Shown piece by piece: positions 53,984-61,528 of a stretch of DNA of 64,000 bases (positions are counted from its first letter, which is position 1; each line of letters starts with the position of its first letter). This stretch comes from Bacteroidota bacterium (GTDB taxonomy: Bacteria; Bacteroidota; Bacteroidia; Chitinophagales; Saprospiraceae). Location of the stretch: contig JAAEZH010000024.1 in NCBI GenBank assembly GCA_018222965.1, positions 1-64,000 of the forward strand, written 5' to 3'. A model generated the notes under the pieces. It searched no databases. It worked only from the letters and a program-made list of their open reading frames with translations, and was not told where the DNA came from. The position numbers were made by a program, and so were the translations under genes.

Positions 53984-54015
53984 AAAGGCCCGCTGTGACT
54001 ACAGCGGGCCTTTTT
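53984..54015 (+). terminator. intrinsic terminator after the TPR gene
   Basis: AAAGGCCCGCTGT (53984-53996) pairs perfectly with ACAGCGGGCCTTT (54001-54013), GACT loop, followed by a T-run. Confidence 0.92.
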
Positions 54016-54079
54016 ATATGTAAGGTGTTTGTTGGGGTTTTCCCGCTAATTCGTACATTCACCATACAGCAATTGGGGT

Positions 54080-54607
54080 ATGTTAGACCAAGTAATTCAG
54101 TTCATCCACCGCATAAATGATTTTGTTGGCCGGGTAGCCTCCTGGTTTGCCGGACTGCTGGTATTACTGGTTTTCTTCAATGTGATTTATCGATATGCTC
54201 TTTCCGAAAACCTCAATTGGTTGAAGGAGTTGGAATGGCATTTTTTTGGACTGATATTTTTGTTTGGAGCTGGTTATACGCTTCGCAGAGATCAGCATGT
54301 GCGCGTGGATCTTTTTTACGAGCGCTTTTCGCGGAAAGACAAAGCACTCCTGAATTTCTGGGGAGCTCTTTTGTTTCTAATTCCCTGGTGTTTATTGCTG
54401 ATCATTACCAGTTGGAACTATGCGCTGGAATCCTTTTTCATCCGGGAAGGTTCTCCGGAACCCGGAGGGATACCAGCCTGGTATCCTATCAAATTTGCAG
54501 TACCTGTCGGCTTGTTTTTTCTGTTGTTGCAGGCTATTGCCTTACTACTGGAAAGTTGGCAAAAAATGAAGTATGATAAGCTTCGGCGATTAAAGAATGA
54601 CGATTGA
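54080..54607 (+). CDS. dctQ: TRAP transporter small permease (DctQ-type)
   Basis: 175 residues with four transmembrane helices, the DctQ length. The conserved segment NWLKELEWHFFGLIFLFGAGYTLRRDQHVRVD (quoted in part: EWHFFGLIFLFGAGYTLR) between helices two and three is typical. It pairs with DctM, whose ATG overlaps its TGA (TGATG at 54605). Confidence 0.93.
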   Translation: MLDQVIQFIHRINDFVGRVASWFAGLLVLLVFFNVIYRYALSENLNWLKELEWHFFGLIFLFGAGYTLRRDQHVRVDLFYERFSRKDKALLNFWGALLFLIPWCLLLIITSWNYALESFFIREGSPEPGGIPAWYPIKFAVPVGLFFLLLQAIALLLESWQKMKYDKLRRLKNDD

Positions 54608-55920
54608 TGGAGTGGATTGCGATCATACTTTTCCTGAGTGTTTTCCTACTCATCCTGTATGGATTTCCGGTAGCATTTACGCTGGGTGGCTTATCTGTTA
54701 TTTACGCGGTATGTTTCCTGGATCCGGCAGTACTCCCTGCATTGCCGTCCAGAATAATGGGAGTGGTGCAGCAAGAGATTTTAATGGCAGTTCCCCTTTT
54801 TGTTTTTATGGGGATAATGCTTGAAAAGTCCGGTTTGGCAGAACGCTTGCTTGAAACCATGGCCATCCTCTTTGGAAAAATCCGGGGCGGTTTAGCTATT
54901 TCGGTGATATTAGTGGGGGCATTATTGGCGGCGTCTACCGGAATCGTAGGAGCCACCGTTGTGACAATGGGATTGATCAGCCTGCCCACCATGCTAAAGA
55001 GAAAGTACAAGCCTGAAATTGCTACCGGGGCCATAGCTTCTGCAGGTACGCTGGGGCAGATCATTCCGCCTTCCGTCATGCTGGTATTATTGGGCAGTGT
55101 TCTGCAAGAGTCTGTTGGAGATTTGTTTAGAGCTGCCTTACTTCCCGGAATTCTGCTGGTCGCTAGTTATATTATTTACATCCTGATACTTGCCCGTATT
55201 CGTCCCAACAGCATACCCGCTATTCCGGAAGACGAACGTAAGGCCTTTTTAGGGAAGAATTTCGGTAAACGCCTGATAGGAGCCTTTTTCCTGCCCATGC
55301 TCTTAATTATCGCCGTTTTGGGCTCGATTTTTAAAGGATATGCAACACCTACGGAAGCCGCAGCAGTAGGAGCTATGGGAGCTACAATATTAACCTGGAG
55401 CCAAAAAAGATTGCGGTGGAGCCTGGTCAGGTCTGTTATGCGTGAAACCACTTTATTGACCAGCATGGTATTTTTGATTCTCCTGGGGGCCACTACTTTC
55501 TCTTTTGTTTTCAGGCAACTGGGGGGAGATCAATTTTTGTTGGACACGATCCATCAATCCAACCTGAGTCCCCGATTGTTTTTGTTGCTTGTAATGATCC
55601 TGGTCTTTATTGCGGGATTTTTCATTGACTTTATCGAGATTATTTTCATTGTTGTACCGGTGGTGGCTCCGATCTTTGTGCAGTACGATATGGATCTGAT
55701 CTGGATCGGTATTCTGCTGGCCATGAATTTGCAAACATCTTTCCTGACTCCGCCATTTGGTTTTAGTTTGTTTTATCTCAAAGGAGTAGCACCGCCCTCC
55801 ATTACCACTGGACATTTATACAGAGGGATAATTCCATTTGTGATCATTCAGCTTGTGTTCTTGCTGATTATTGCCTTTTATCCGGAAGTAGTGCAGTGGG
55901 GCCTCGCCTTATTTAGTTAA
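54607..55920 (+). CDS. dctM: TRAP transporter large permease (DctM-type)
   Basis: 437 residues, about twelve transmembrane helices. PVAFTLGGLSVIYAV, VPLFVFMGIMLEKSGLAERL, GIVGATVVTMGLISLP, QIIPPSVMLVLLG and the C-terminal TPPFGFSLFYLKGV are DctM signatures. With DctQ and DctP it imports organic acids by a Na+ gradient. Start ATG 54607 overlaps the dctQ stop. The 3' end overlaps the convergent dctP gene by 8 bases. Confidence 0.96.
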   Translation: MEWIAIILFLSVFLLILYGFPVAFTLGGLSVIYAVCFLDPAVLPALPSRIMGVVQQEILMAVPLFVFMGIMLEKSGLAERLLETMAILFGKIRGGLAISVILVGALLAASTGIVGATVVTMGLISLPTMLKRKYKPEIATGAIASAGTLGQIIPPSVMLVLLGSVLQESVGDLFRAALLPGILLVASYIIYILILARIRPNSIPAIPEDERKAFLGKNFGKRLIGAFFLPMLLIIAVLGSIFKGYATPTEAAAVGAMGATILTWSQKRLRWSLVRSVMRETTLLTSMVFLILLGATTFSFVFRQLGGDQFLLDTIHQSNLSPRLFLLLVMILVFIAGFFIDFIEIIFIVVPVVAPIFVQYDMDLIWIGILLAMNLQTSFLTPPFGFSLFYLKGVAPPSITTGHLYRGIIPFVIIQLVFLLIIAFYPEVVQWGLALFS

Positions 55921-57046
55921 CCTGATATCGCTGTTGCAATTGTTGGAAATACCTTTCTTCACTGATGGAAGACCAAAATCCGGCTTTTCGCCGAAAGGCA
56001 TCATAAGCTTCAAGTACCCTTTTGGATATAGGGTCGTTGTCGGTGATTTCAGCCAGGGTTTCGCGGGTATAGATGCGCAATTGATCCAGAATATCCTGAT
56101 TAAAAAACTTCAACTGGACATTTTCTTCCTGAACAAGTTTGTCGAGAAAAATAGCATTTTGAGTCTCAAATTCTGAGAGCATCCAAACATTCAGTTGCTG
56201 GGAGACAGACCTAAGCATTTGCTGTAGATCCCCAGGAAGTTGGTCAAATATCTCTTTGTTGACAAAAAACTCCAGAGCAGTTCCTGGTTCATGCCATCCG
56301 GGAGCGTAATAGTAATCAGCGATTTGATAAAAACCCATTTTGTAATCGTGATAGGGGCCAATCCATTCAGTGGCATCGATGACACCCCGTTCGAGGGCGG
56401 TAAACAGTTCACCTCCTGGTATTAAAACGCTGGATCCGCCGGCCTTTTCAAGCACTTTTCCGCCCAGTCCGGGCATTCTCATTTTGAGTCCTTTTAAGTC
56501 ATCCAGGCTGTTTATTTCCCGATTAAACCAGCCGCCCATTTGTACGCCCGTATTGCCACCCAACATAGGGACCAGGTTGAAATCTGCATACAGTTTCTCC
56601 CAAAGTTCCATACCGCCTCCTCCAAGAACCCAGGCATTCAATTGCTGGGCATTCATACCAAATGGAACCGAAGCAAAGAATTGGGCGGCGGGGAGTTTAC
56701 CGGCCCAGTAATAGGCTGCGCCACTGCCAATTTGAGCGGCTCCCGAGCGCACGGTATCAAAGGCTTCCAGTGCAGGAACCAACTCACCACCTCCGTATAC
56801 TTTAATTTTCAGGCGGCCTCCGGAAAGTTTTTCTACCCAATCTGCAAAAAGTTGACAGCCTTCGCCAAGAACCGGGAAATTAGGAGGCCAGGTGGTAACC
56901 ATATTCCATTGGTAGGTTTTACCTGAATTAATATTAAATCCGGCTTCCTGTTTTTGTCCGGTAGTCTTTCCGCCCAGACCTCTGATTATCAAGGGTAAGG
57001 ACAGTGTACCGAAAGCAAGTCCTTTGAAAAAATCTTTGCGTTTCAT
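55913..57046 (-). CDS. dctP: TRAP transporter solute-binding protein (DctP/TakP-like)
   Basis: 377 residues: N-terminal MKRKDFFKGLAFGTLSLPL, Tat-like in form but with only one Arg at the key place, then a solute-binding fold with WNMVTTWPPNFPVLGEG, GELVPALEAFDTVRSGAAQIG, KGLKMRMPGLGGKVLEKAGG and GVIDATEWIGPYHD. The last segments match TakP-like proteins that bind 2-oxo or hydroxy acids; ligand not certain. Unlike most TRAP loci the gene is convergent with the permease genes. ATG 57046 starts the leader; a longer frame to 57106 is not needed. A near copy of the dispersed motif lies at 55982-55999. Confidence 0.93.
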   Translation of the reverse strand: MKRKDFFKGLAFGTLSLPLIIRGLGGKTTGQKQEAGFNINSGKTYQWNMVTTWPPNFPVLGEGCQLFADWVEKLSGGRLKIKVYGGGELVPALEAFDTVRSGAAQIGSGAAYYWAGKLPAAQFFASVPFGMNAQQLNAWVLGGGGMELWEKLYADFNLVPMLGGNTGVQMGGWFNREINSLDDLKGLKMRMPGLGGKVLEKAGGSSVLIPGGELFTALERGVIDATEWIGPYHDYKMGFYQIADYYYAPGWHEPGTALEFFVNKEIFDQLPGDLQQMLRSVSQQLNVWMLSEFETQNAIFLDKLVQEENVQLKFFNQDILDQLRIYTRETLAEITDNDPISKRVLEAYDAFRRKAGFWSSISEERYFQQLQQRYQVN

Positions 57047-57133
57047 GAAAGTGAATTTAAGGGAAATATGGCGAAAAAAACACTGGAGAAATTCTTTGTT
57101 ACACAAAATGTTTTAAGTGTTGCTAATTGTAGT

Positions 57134-57141
57134 TAGATTTG
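57134..57141 (+). promoter_or_regulatory. -7 promoter box TAGATTTG of the radical SAM gene
   Basis: Exact match to TAnnTTTG ending 5 bases before ATG 57146, so the transcript would be leaderless or start at the first codon. Confidence 0.4.
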
Positions 57142-57145
57142 TTTT

Positions 57146-58201
57146 ATGAAAAAGGCAATAAAGAAGGGTAGGGGGGCTCAGATAAATCCCGACAACCCCT
57201 ATGAAAAGAACAGCCGGGAGATCCTTTCGGAGATTCAGGATGCTGCACCCGAAGCTCCTGGCAAAACCAAATTGATTCCGGTATATCCCAAATCAATCCT
57301 CAATAAGGTGAAAAGCCCCGATATTCCGTCAGATTGGTCCATGAATCCTTATCAGGGCTGCGAACATGGTTGTGTATATTGCTATGCGCGCAATACACAC
57401 CCCTTCTGGGGATATAGTGCGGGTATGGAGTTTGAGCAAAATATTCTAATAAAGAAGGATGCTCCAATACTACTGGAAAAAAAATTGCGGTCTAAACGTT
57501 GGAAGGCTTCGCCTATAATGTTGTCGGGAAATACAGATTGTTACCAGCCAGCAGAGAAAAAATTCGAGATTACCCGAAAACTGCTGGAGATATGCTGGAA
57601 ATACAGGCATCCGGTAGGTGTTATCACCAAAAACGCTTTGATTCTTCGCGACTTGGACATCCTTCGCAAACTTGCAGCCGAGAACCTGGTGCATGTTGCC
57701 ATTTCGATCACCAGCCTGGATGAAAAATTACGTGCGAAACTAGAGCCTCGAACCAGCACAGCCGCCTCCCGTATTGATACGGTAAAGCGCTTATCAGTAC
57801 ATGGTATTCCGGTTCGGGTTATGTTGGCTCCTGTTATTCCGGGCTTGACGGACCATGAGATCCTTCCAATTGCTAAAGCTGTATCAGATGCCGGAGCCAG
57901 ATCATTAAGTTATACAATGCTTAGGCTGAGCGGGGACGTATCTGAGATATTTGCTGACTGGTTGGAAAGAATGTATCCGGATCGAAAAGACAAAGTCCTT
58001 AATCAGATTCGGGAAGTACGAGATGGAAAACTAAATGACACCCGATTTGGCACACGTATGACCGGGGAGGGGAATATCGCCGCCATAATCAAAAGACAGT
58101 TTAGAGTAGCCAGGCAATTATACTTCGAAGGGCGTACCATACCTCCCTATAACCTTGATTTACATGAAGATTTTAAGGATGAGCAATTAAAGTTGTTTTG
58201 A
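57146..58201 (+). CDS. radical SAM protein, PA0069/SplB-like family
   Basis: 351 residues. The cluster motif is CEHGCVYCYARN near residues 74-85 (Cx3Cx2C). RGAQINPDNPYE at the N-terminus, SMNPYQGC, LSGNTDCYQPAE, VGVITKNALILRD, and the C-terminal RFGTRMTGEGNIAAIIKRQF are marks of the PA0069 family, related to spore photoproduct lyase. The reaction is not known. Monocistronic by position, between dctP (opposite strand) and a spacer with the 24-bp repeat. Confidence 0.93.
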   Translation: MKKAIKKGRGAQINPDNPYEKNSREILSEIQDAAPEAPGKTKLIPVYPKSILNKVKSPDIPSDWSMNPYQGCEHGCVYCYARNTHPFWGYSAGMEFEQNILIKKDAPILLEKKLRSKRWKASPIMLSGNTDCYQPAEKKFEITRKLLEICWKYRHPVGVITKNALILRDLDILRKLAAENLVHVAISITSLDEKLRAKLEPRTSTAASRIDTVKRLSVHGIPVRVMLAPVIPGLTDHEILPIAKAVSDAGARSLSYTMLRLSGDVSEIFADWLERMYPDRKDKVLNQIREVRDGKLNDTRFGTRMTGEGNIAAIIKRQFRVARQLYFEGRTIPPYNLDLHEDFKDEQLKLF

Positions 58202-58206
58202 AAAAT

Positions 58207-58230
58207 ATTTTACTCATCCAATATTTTCTT
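58207..58230. repeat. second copy of the 24-bp sequence found at 26328
   Basis: Identical over 24 bases to 26328-26351. It begins 6 bases after the radical SAM stop. Confidence 0.8.
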
Positions 58231-58358
58231 TCAAAGAAAAGAACTTTAAAATAATTCATCCGTTTATTGAATTGTAGATACTGTTTGTCGAAAAATCTTT
58301 TCGGAGCAGTTCTAAGCACTTTAATTTGTTCTTTTCTTATTGCCAAAAACACCCCGAC

Positions 58359-59234
58359 ATGCCTATTGATTTATCACTCAAATTGGACAGGGTAGAAGGA
58401 ATTACCCGAGAAGAATTTCAAGAAAACTACATGAAGCCACAAAAGCCGGTTATTATTCGGCATTTTTATGGCAAAGATGCACCATTGTATAATAAATGGA
58501 CATTTGATTATTTCCGAAAAGAACTCGGAGACATCCAGGTTGGCGTTTATGATGTGGAAGGGGAGGAGCGTCATCATGATCGATCCTACAAGCAGGCTGA
58601 AGCATATATGAACTTCAGTGAATATCTGGATCTAATCGAAAAGTCTACTACAACCAAGCGCTTATTCCTGTTTAATATTTTTAAGCACAAAAAGGAACTA
58701 CGGAATGATTTTGCCATTCCTGATATTGTTGACAATGTCCTGGGGTTTCTGCCGTTCACCTTTTTTGGTGGCCAGGGCGCAGTTACCCGTATACACCAGG
58801 ACATGGACCTGAGTAATGTTTTCTTAACGGAAGTTATCGGACACAAGCGTATTGTTCTCATTGATCCAAAATATTCAGATCATTTGTATCGCTATCCATT
58901 TGGTGTCCATACTTCAATCGATGTAGACAATCCGGATTACGACCGCTATCCGGCCCTCCATCATGTTAAAGGATATGAGCTGGAATTGCATGCCGGCGAC
59001 ACGCTTTTTATGCCTTCTGGCTGGTGGCACCATGTTGAATATCTTAGTGGTGCGATTGGTATGTCTATTCGTTCTCTGAGTCCGTACTATTCTACCAGAT
59101 TAAAAGGGCTTTACAAGGTTGGCGTTTTAACCCATGTAGATGACTTGATGCGGAAAATGATGGGCCCTAAATGGCAAATGGTTAAGACAAAGATTGCCGA
59201 TCGCCGTGCAGAAACAGCCTTAGATTCTATGTAA
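58359..59234 (+). CDS. cupin-like / JmjC-domain protein
   Basis: 291 residues. The cupin_8 Fe(II)/2-oxoglutarate site is visible: TRIHQDMDLSNVFL with His-x-Asp and, about 80 residues on, MPSGWWHHVEYL with the second His. N-terminal REEFQENYMKPQKPVIIRH is typical of FIH-like and tRNA-type hydroxylases. It probably hydroxylates a protein or RNA; target unknown. ATG 58359 begins the conserved part; a TTG at 58326 is an unlikely earlier start. A terminator follows. Confidence 0.9.
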   Translation: MPIDLSLKLDRVEGITREEFQENYMKPQKPVIIRHFYGKDAPLYNKWTFDYFRKELGDIQVGVYDVEGEERHHDRSYKQAEAYMNFSEYLDLIEKSTTTKRLFLFNIFKHKKELRNDFAIPDIVDNVLGFLPFTFFGGQGAVTRIHQDMDLSNVFLTEVIGHKRIVLIDPKYSDHLYRYPFGVHTSIDVDNPDYDRYPALHHVKGYELELHAGDTLFMPSGWWHHVEYLSGAIGMSIRSLSPYYSTRLKGLYKVGVLTHVDDLMRKMMGPKWQMVKTKIADRRAETALDSM

Positions 59235-59258
59235 GTTTAGCTTGTGCAAAGAGATTAT

Positions 59259-59293
59259 GGGCGTCTATTTTTGAAAATGGACGCCCTTTTTTT
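59259..59293 (+). terminator. intrinsic terminator after the cupin gene
   Basis: GGGCGTC (59259-59265) pairs with GACGCCC (59280-59286), 14-base loop, followed by seven T. Confidence 0.85.
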
Positions 59294-59316
59294 GTCAGGC
59301 TTTGCTAAATTCACAC

Positions 59317-60087
59317 ATGCTTAAAATTTTTCGAAAGGTTCGGCAAAAGTTTATTGCTGAACGCAAGTTCAGTAATTACCTGCTATATGCTTTGGGCGAA
59401 ATCATCCTGGTTGTAGCCGGGATTCTCATTGCTCTTGCCATAAACAATGCAAATGAAAATAGAGTCTTACGTCAGAAGGAACAGGTTTATCTGGCTGGTT
59501 TGCAAAACGAGTTTGAAACGAGCAGACAGAAACTCGCAGAATTGATAAGAGTAAATCGGGAAAGCTACGAAGCTGCTTCTTCCATTGTAGAATCTATCGA
59601 TAGCAAAACAACTCCTGATGAAGCTGATTTTTCCAGCCTTTTGTATAAGACACTGGCCTATGATATTTCTTTCAATCCAAACAATTCCCTGCTGCTTGAA
59701 ATGATTAGCTCGGGCAGCTTAAAGGATATTAACAATACCAGACTTAGGGCCGGGCTCACAAACTGGGTTTCAACTATTAATGATATTGCGAAGCAGGAAG
59801 GCGAACTTGGGCAACAACGAGAAAAACTTATTGAAATCATCAGTTCGGAGAACTATAGTATACGAACCATTTTTGATCAAAGTGGCCTGTCTGAAAATCA
59901 GATGTATCTAGCTCGAAAGGAAGATCCGGTAAGCAATTTGGAGTTGCTTGATAATCAGGCTTTTGAAAACGAAATTTTGTTGTTTATTCTGACCAGCATT
60001 TCTACGGAGAAAGCCCATTACAATCCATTGATGAAGGATATGGACCAAATTCTCCAAATGATATCAAGCGAAATAACCCCACCTTAA
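59317..60087 (+). CDS. DUF6090 family membrane protein
   Basis: 256 residues. One N-terminal transmembrane helix is preceded by a basic segment with FRKVRQKFIAERKFSNYLLYALGE (quoted in part: FSNYLLYALGEIILVVAGIL), the signature of this family, and followed by a long helical, periplasmic or cytosolic domain with INNANENR. DUF6090 proteins are common in Bacteroidota and of unknown role. ATG 59317 is preferred to ATG 59302. Confidence 0.85.
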   Translation: MLKIFRKVRQKFIAERKFSNYLLYALGEIILVVAGILIALAINNANENRVLRQKEQVYLAGLQNEFETSRQKLAELIRVNRESYEAASSIVESIDSKTTPDEADFSSLLYKTLAYDISFNPNNSLLLEMISSGSLKDINNTRLRAGLTNWVSTINDIAKQEGELGQQREKLIEIISSENYSIRTIFDQSGLSENQMYLARKEDPVSNLELLDNQAFENEILLFILTSISTEKAHYNPLMKDMDQILQMISSEITPP

Positions 60088-60142
60088 ACAAAGCCCCGGA
60101 TAGTCATACATTTTCATGGAACTTACCCTTAGTGAAGGAAGC

Positions 60143-60808
60143 TTAGTTCAGATTACCTTTCTGCCAGTTTCCTGAAATAACTGGTTTACTTGCTATAACG
60201 ATAATCTGAAGGATGACCGCAATGCAAAATAGAATGACTATTTCCACATTAGTTATTAAGGAGGAACCGCTTACAATCCGCTGGGAGCGCTCATTGAGTG
60301 CTTTTCCTTCCTTGAGCTGGATATTTGAAAGTTGGCGAAGATTGGCGGAAGCCAATGCAAAACGACTGTTAAATAATGCACGGACAGATACCTGATCTGC
60401 TTCGTTTAGCGGTGTCTGAATAAATTGACGTTCCAGATTCTGCAGCGCAGCCATGTTGTATTTTAGGTCCTGAAAATAAGCTTCTTCCTCTTCAGTTAGA
60501 AAAGTATTCTCGTAATAGATCAAAAGACCCCGTATGGCTTCATTGTGTATATCCAGTTGCGAATAGAAGTCATTATTCTGCAAATTGGTGCAATCCTCAA
60601 AAGCCAGTTTCTTTTGATATAAATGCTCTGAAAGCATATAGATATAACTCTCCACAACCAAACGATCCTCATACACGGATGCAAAGGAATCGCTGAGTTC
60701 ATCCATTTGGTGCCGCCCCATAAGATTCGTGATAATAATTATCGCACATACAAGTGCCAATAATAGAGCTGCTTTAAATTTTTGTTGAATACTGTAGGCC
60801 CATTTCAT
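60143..60808 (-). CDS. four-helix-bundle sensor-like protein (4HB_MCP type), no output domain
   Basis: 221 residues. A transmembrane helix at about 13-30, a helical region of about 150 residues with periodic Leu/Ile (the 4HB_MCP ligand-binding bundle pattern), and a second transmembrane helix near 185-205. After it only a short tail of about 15 residues remains, with no HAMP, kinase or methyl-accepting domain. It may work through a partner. Convergent with DUF6090 gene. Confidence 0.7.
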   Translation of the reverse strand: MKWAYSIQQKFKAALLLALVCAIIIITNLMGRHQMDELSDSFASVYEDRLVVESYIYMLSEHLYQKKLAFEDCTNLQNNDFYSQLDIHNEAIRGLLIYYENTFLTEEEEAYFQDLKYNMAALQNLERQFIQTPLNEADQVSVRALFNSRFALASANLRQLSNIQLKEGKALNERSQRIVSGSSLITNVEIVILFCIAVILQIIVIASKPVISGNWQKGNLN

Positions 60809-61528
60809 AGATACAGGAATTAATAAGAATCTTCTATTTAGTACTTAGCTATCCGAAACGAACTCGCCAGAACGGATATGCTGCCAACTTCTATATACGC
60901 CCGTATTCCAGGGAAGGGGGAGAAGGACAAAGCAAATACACTGGTATAGAGCGACAGAACTTTATCGCTGGGGCCCCTTTGTATTGTTTAGTTGAGTTGG
61001 AATAGACAATGGGAATATCCGGAAAATAATGATAGCAAAAAAGCACATAAATAAGTAAGTACTTACATAAATGTGTATAGTAACCAGGCTTATAAAATGC
61101 ATTTACAGGAAAAAGGCGATTCTCCCGTCCTATGCCATTAATTCTGGCAGGACCGGTAGGAGGTACTTGAATCTATAATGTGCGCTAAGTCCGGAGGGTG
61201 GATGTAAAAGAAGCGGCTGTATACTCGAATATTTGGAGTCTATTCGACCTGTGGCCCGGAATAAGAAAGAATAGCGGGACTGTACAAATGACAGGATCCA
61301 TGTATAGCTGCCTATATATTACTAATCAATATTATTTACTCCTTACTTTATAGGGGAGTGTCCAGAAACACACTACTTAACATAATATAAATTATAAGAC
61401 AAAAGGAGTCGTTTGCTTTCAAGAGGGGTTTCAGATTCTTGGTAATCTATTTAGCAGATCACAATACTCCACTGGATTAGAACAACTGTCTGCTTTAATT
61501 TTAGGTATTCAAAAAATCACCCATTACC
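60809..61528. other. 720-base gene-free spacer
   Basis: The longest spacer in the window, between divergent genes. No frame of gene-like length or content, no tRNA-like cloverleaf and no known RNA motif was seen. The one clear element is a perfect 12-base palindrome GTAAGTACTTAC at 61055-61066, flanked at near-symmetric distance by CACAT (61044-61048) and ATGTG (61071-61075), which looks like an operator dyad. Confidence 0.55.

Noticed and set aside
56990-57046. Tat signal on the TRAP binding protein
   Set aside because: The start MKRKDFF lacks the Arg-Arg pair, so a normal Sec leader is as likely.
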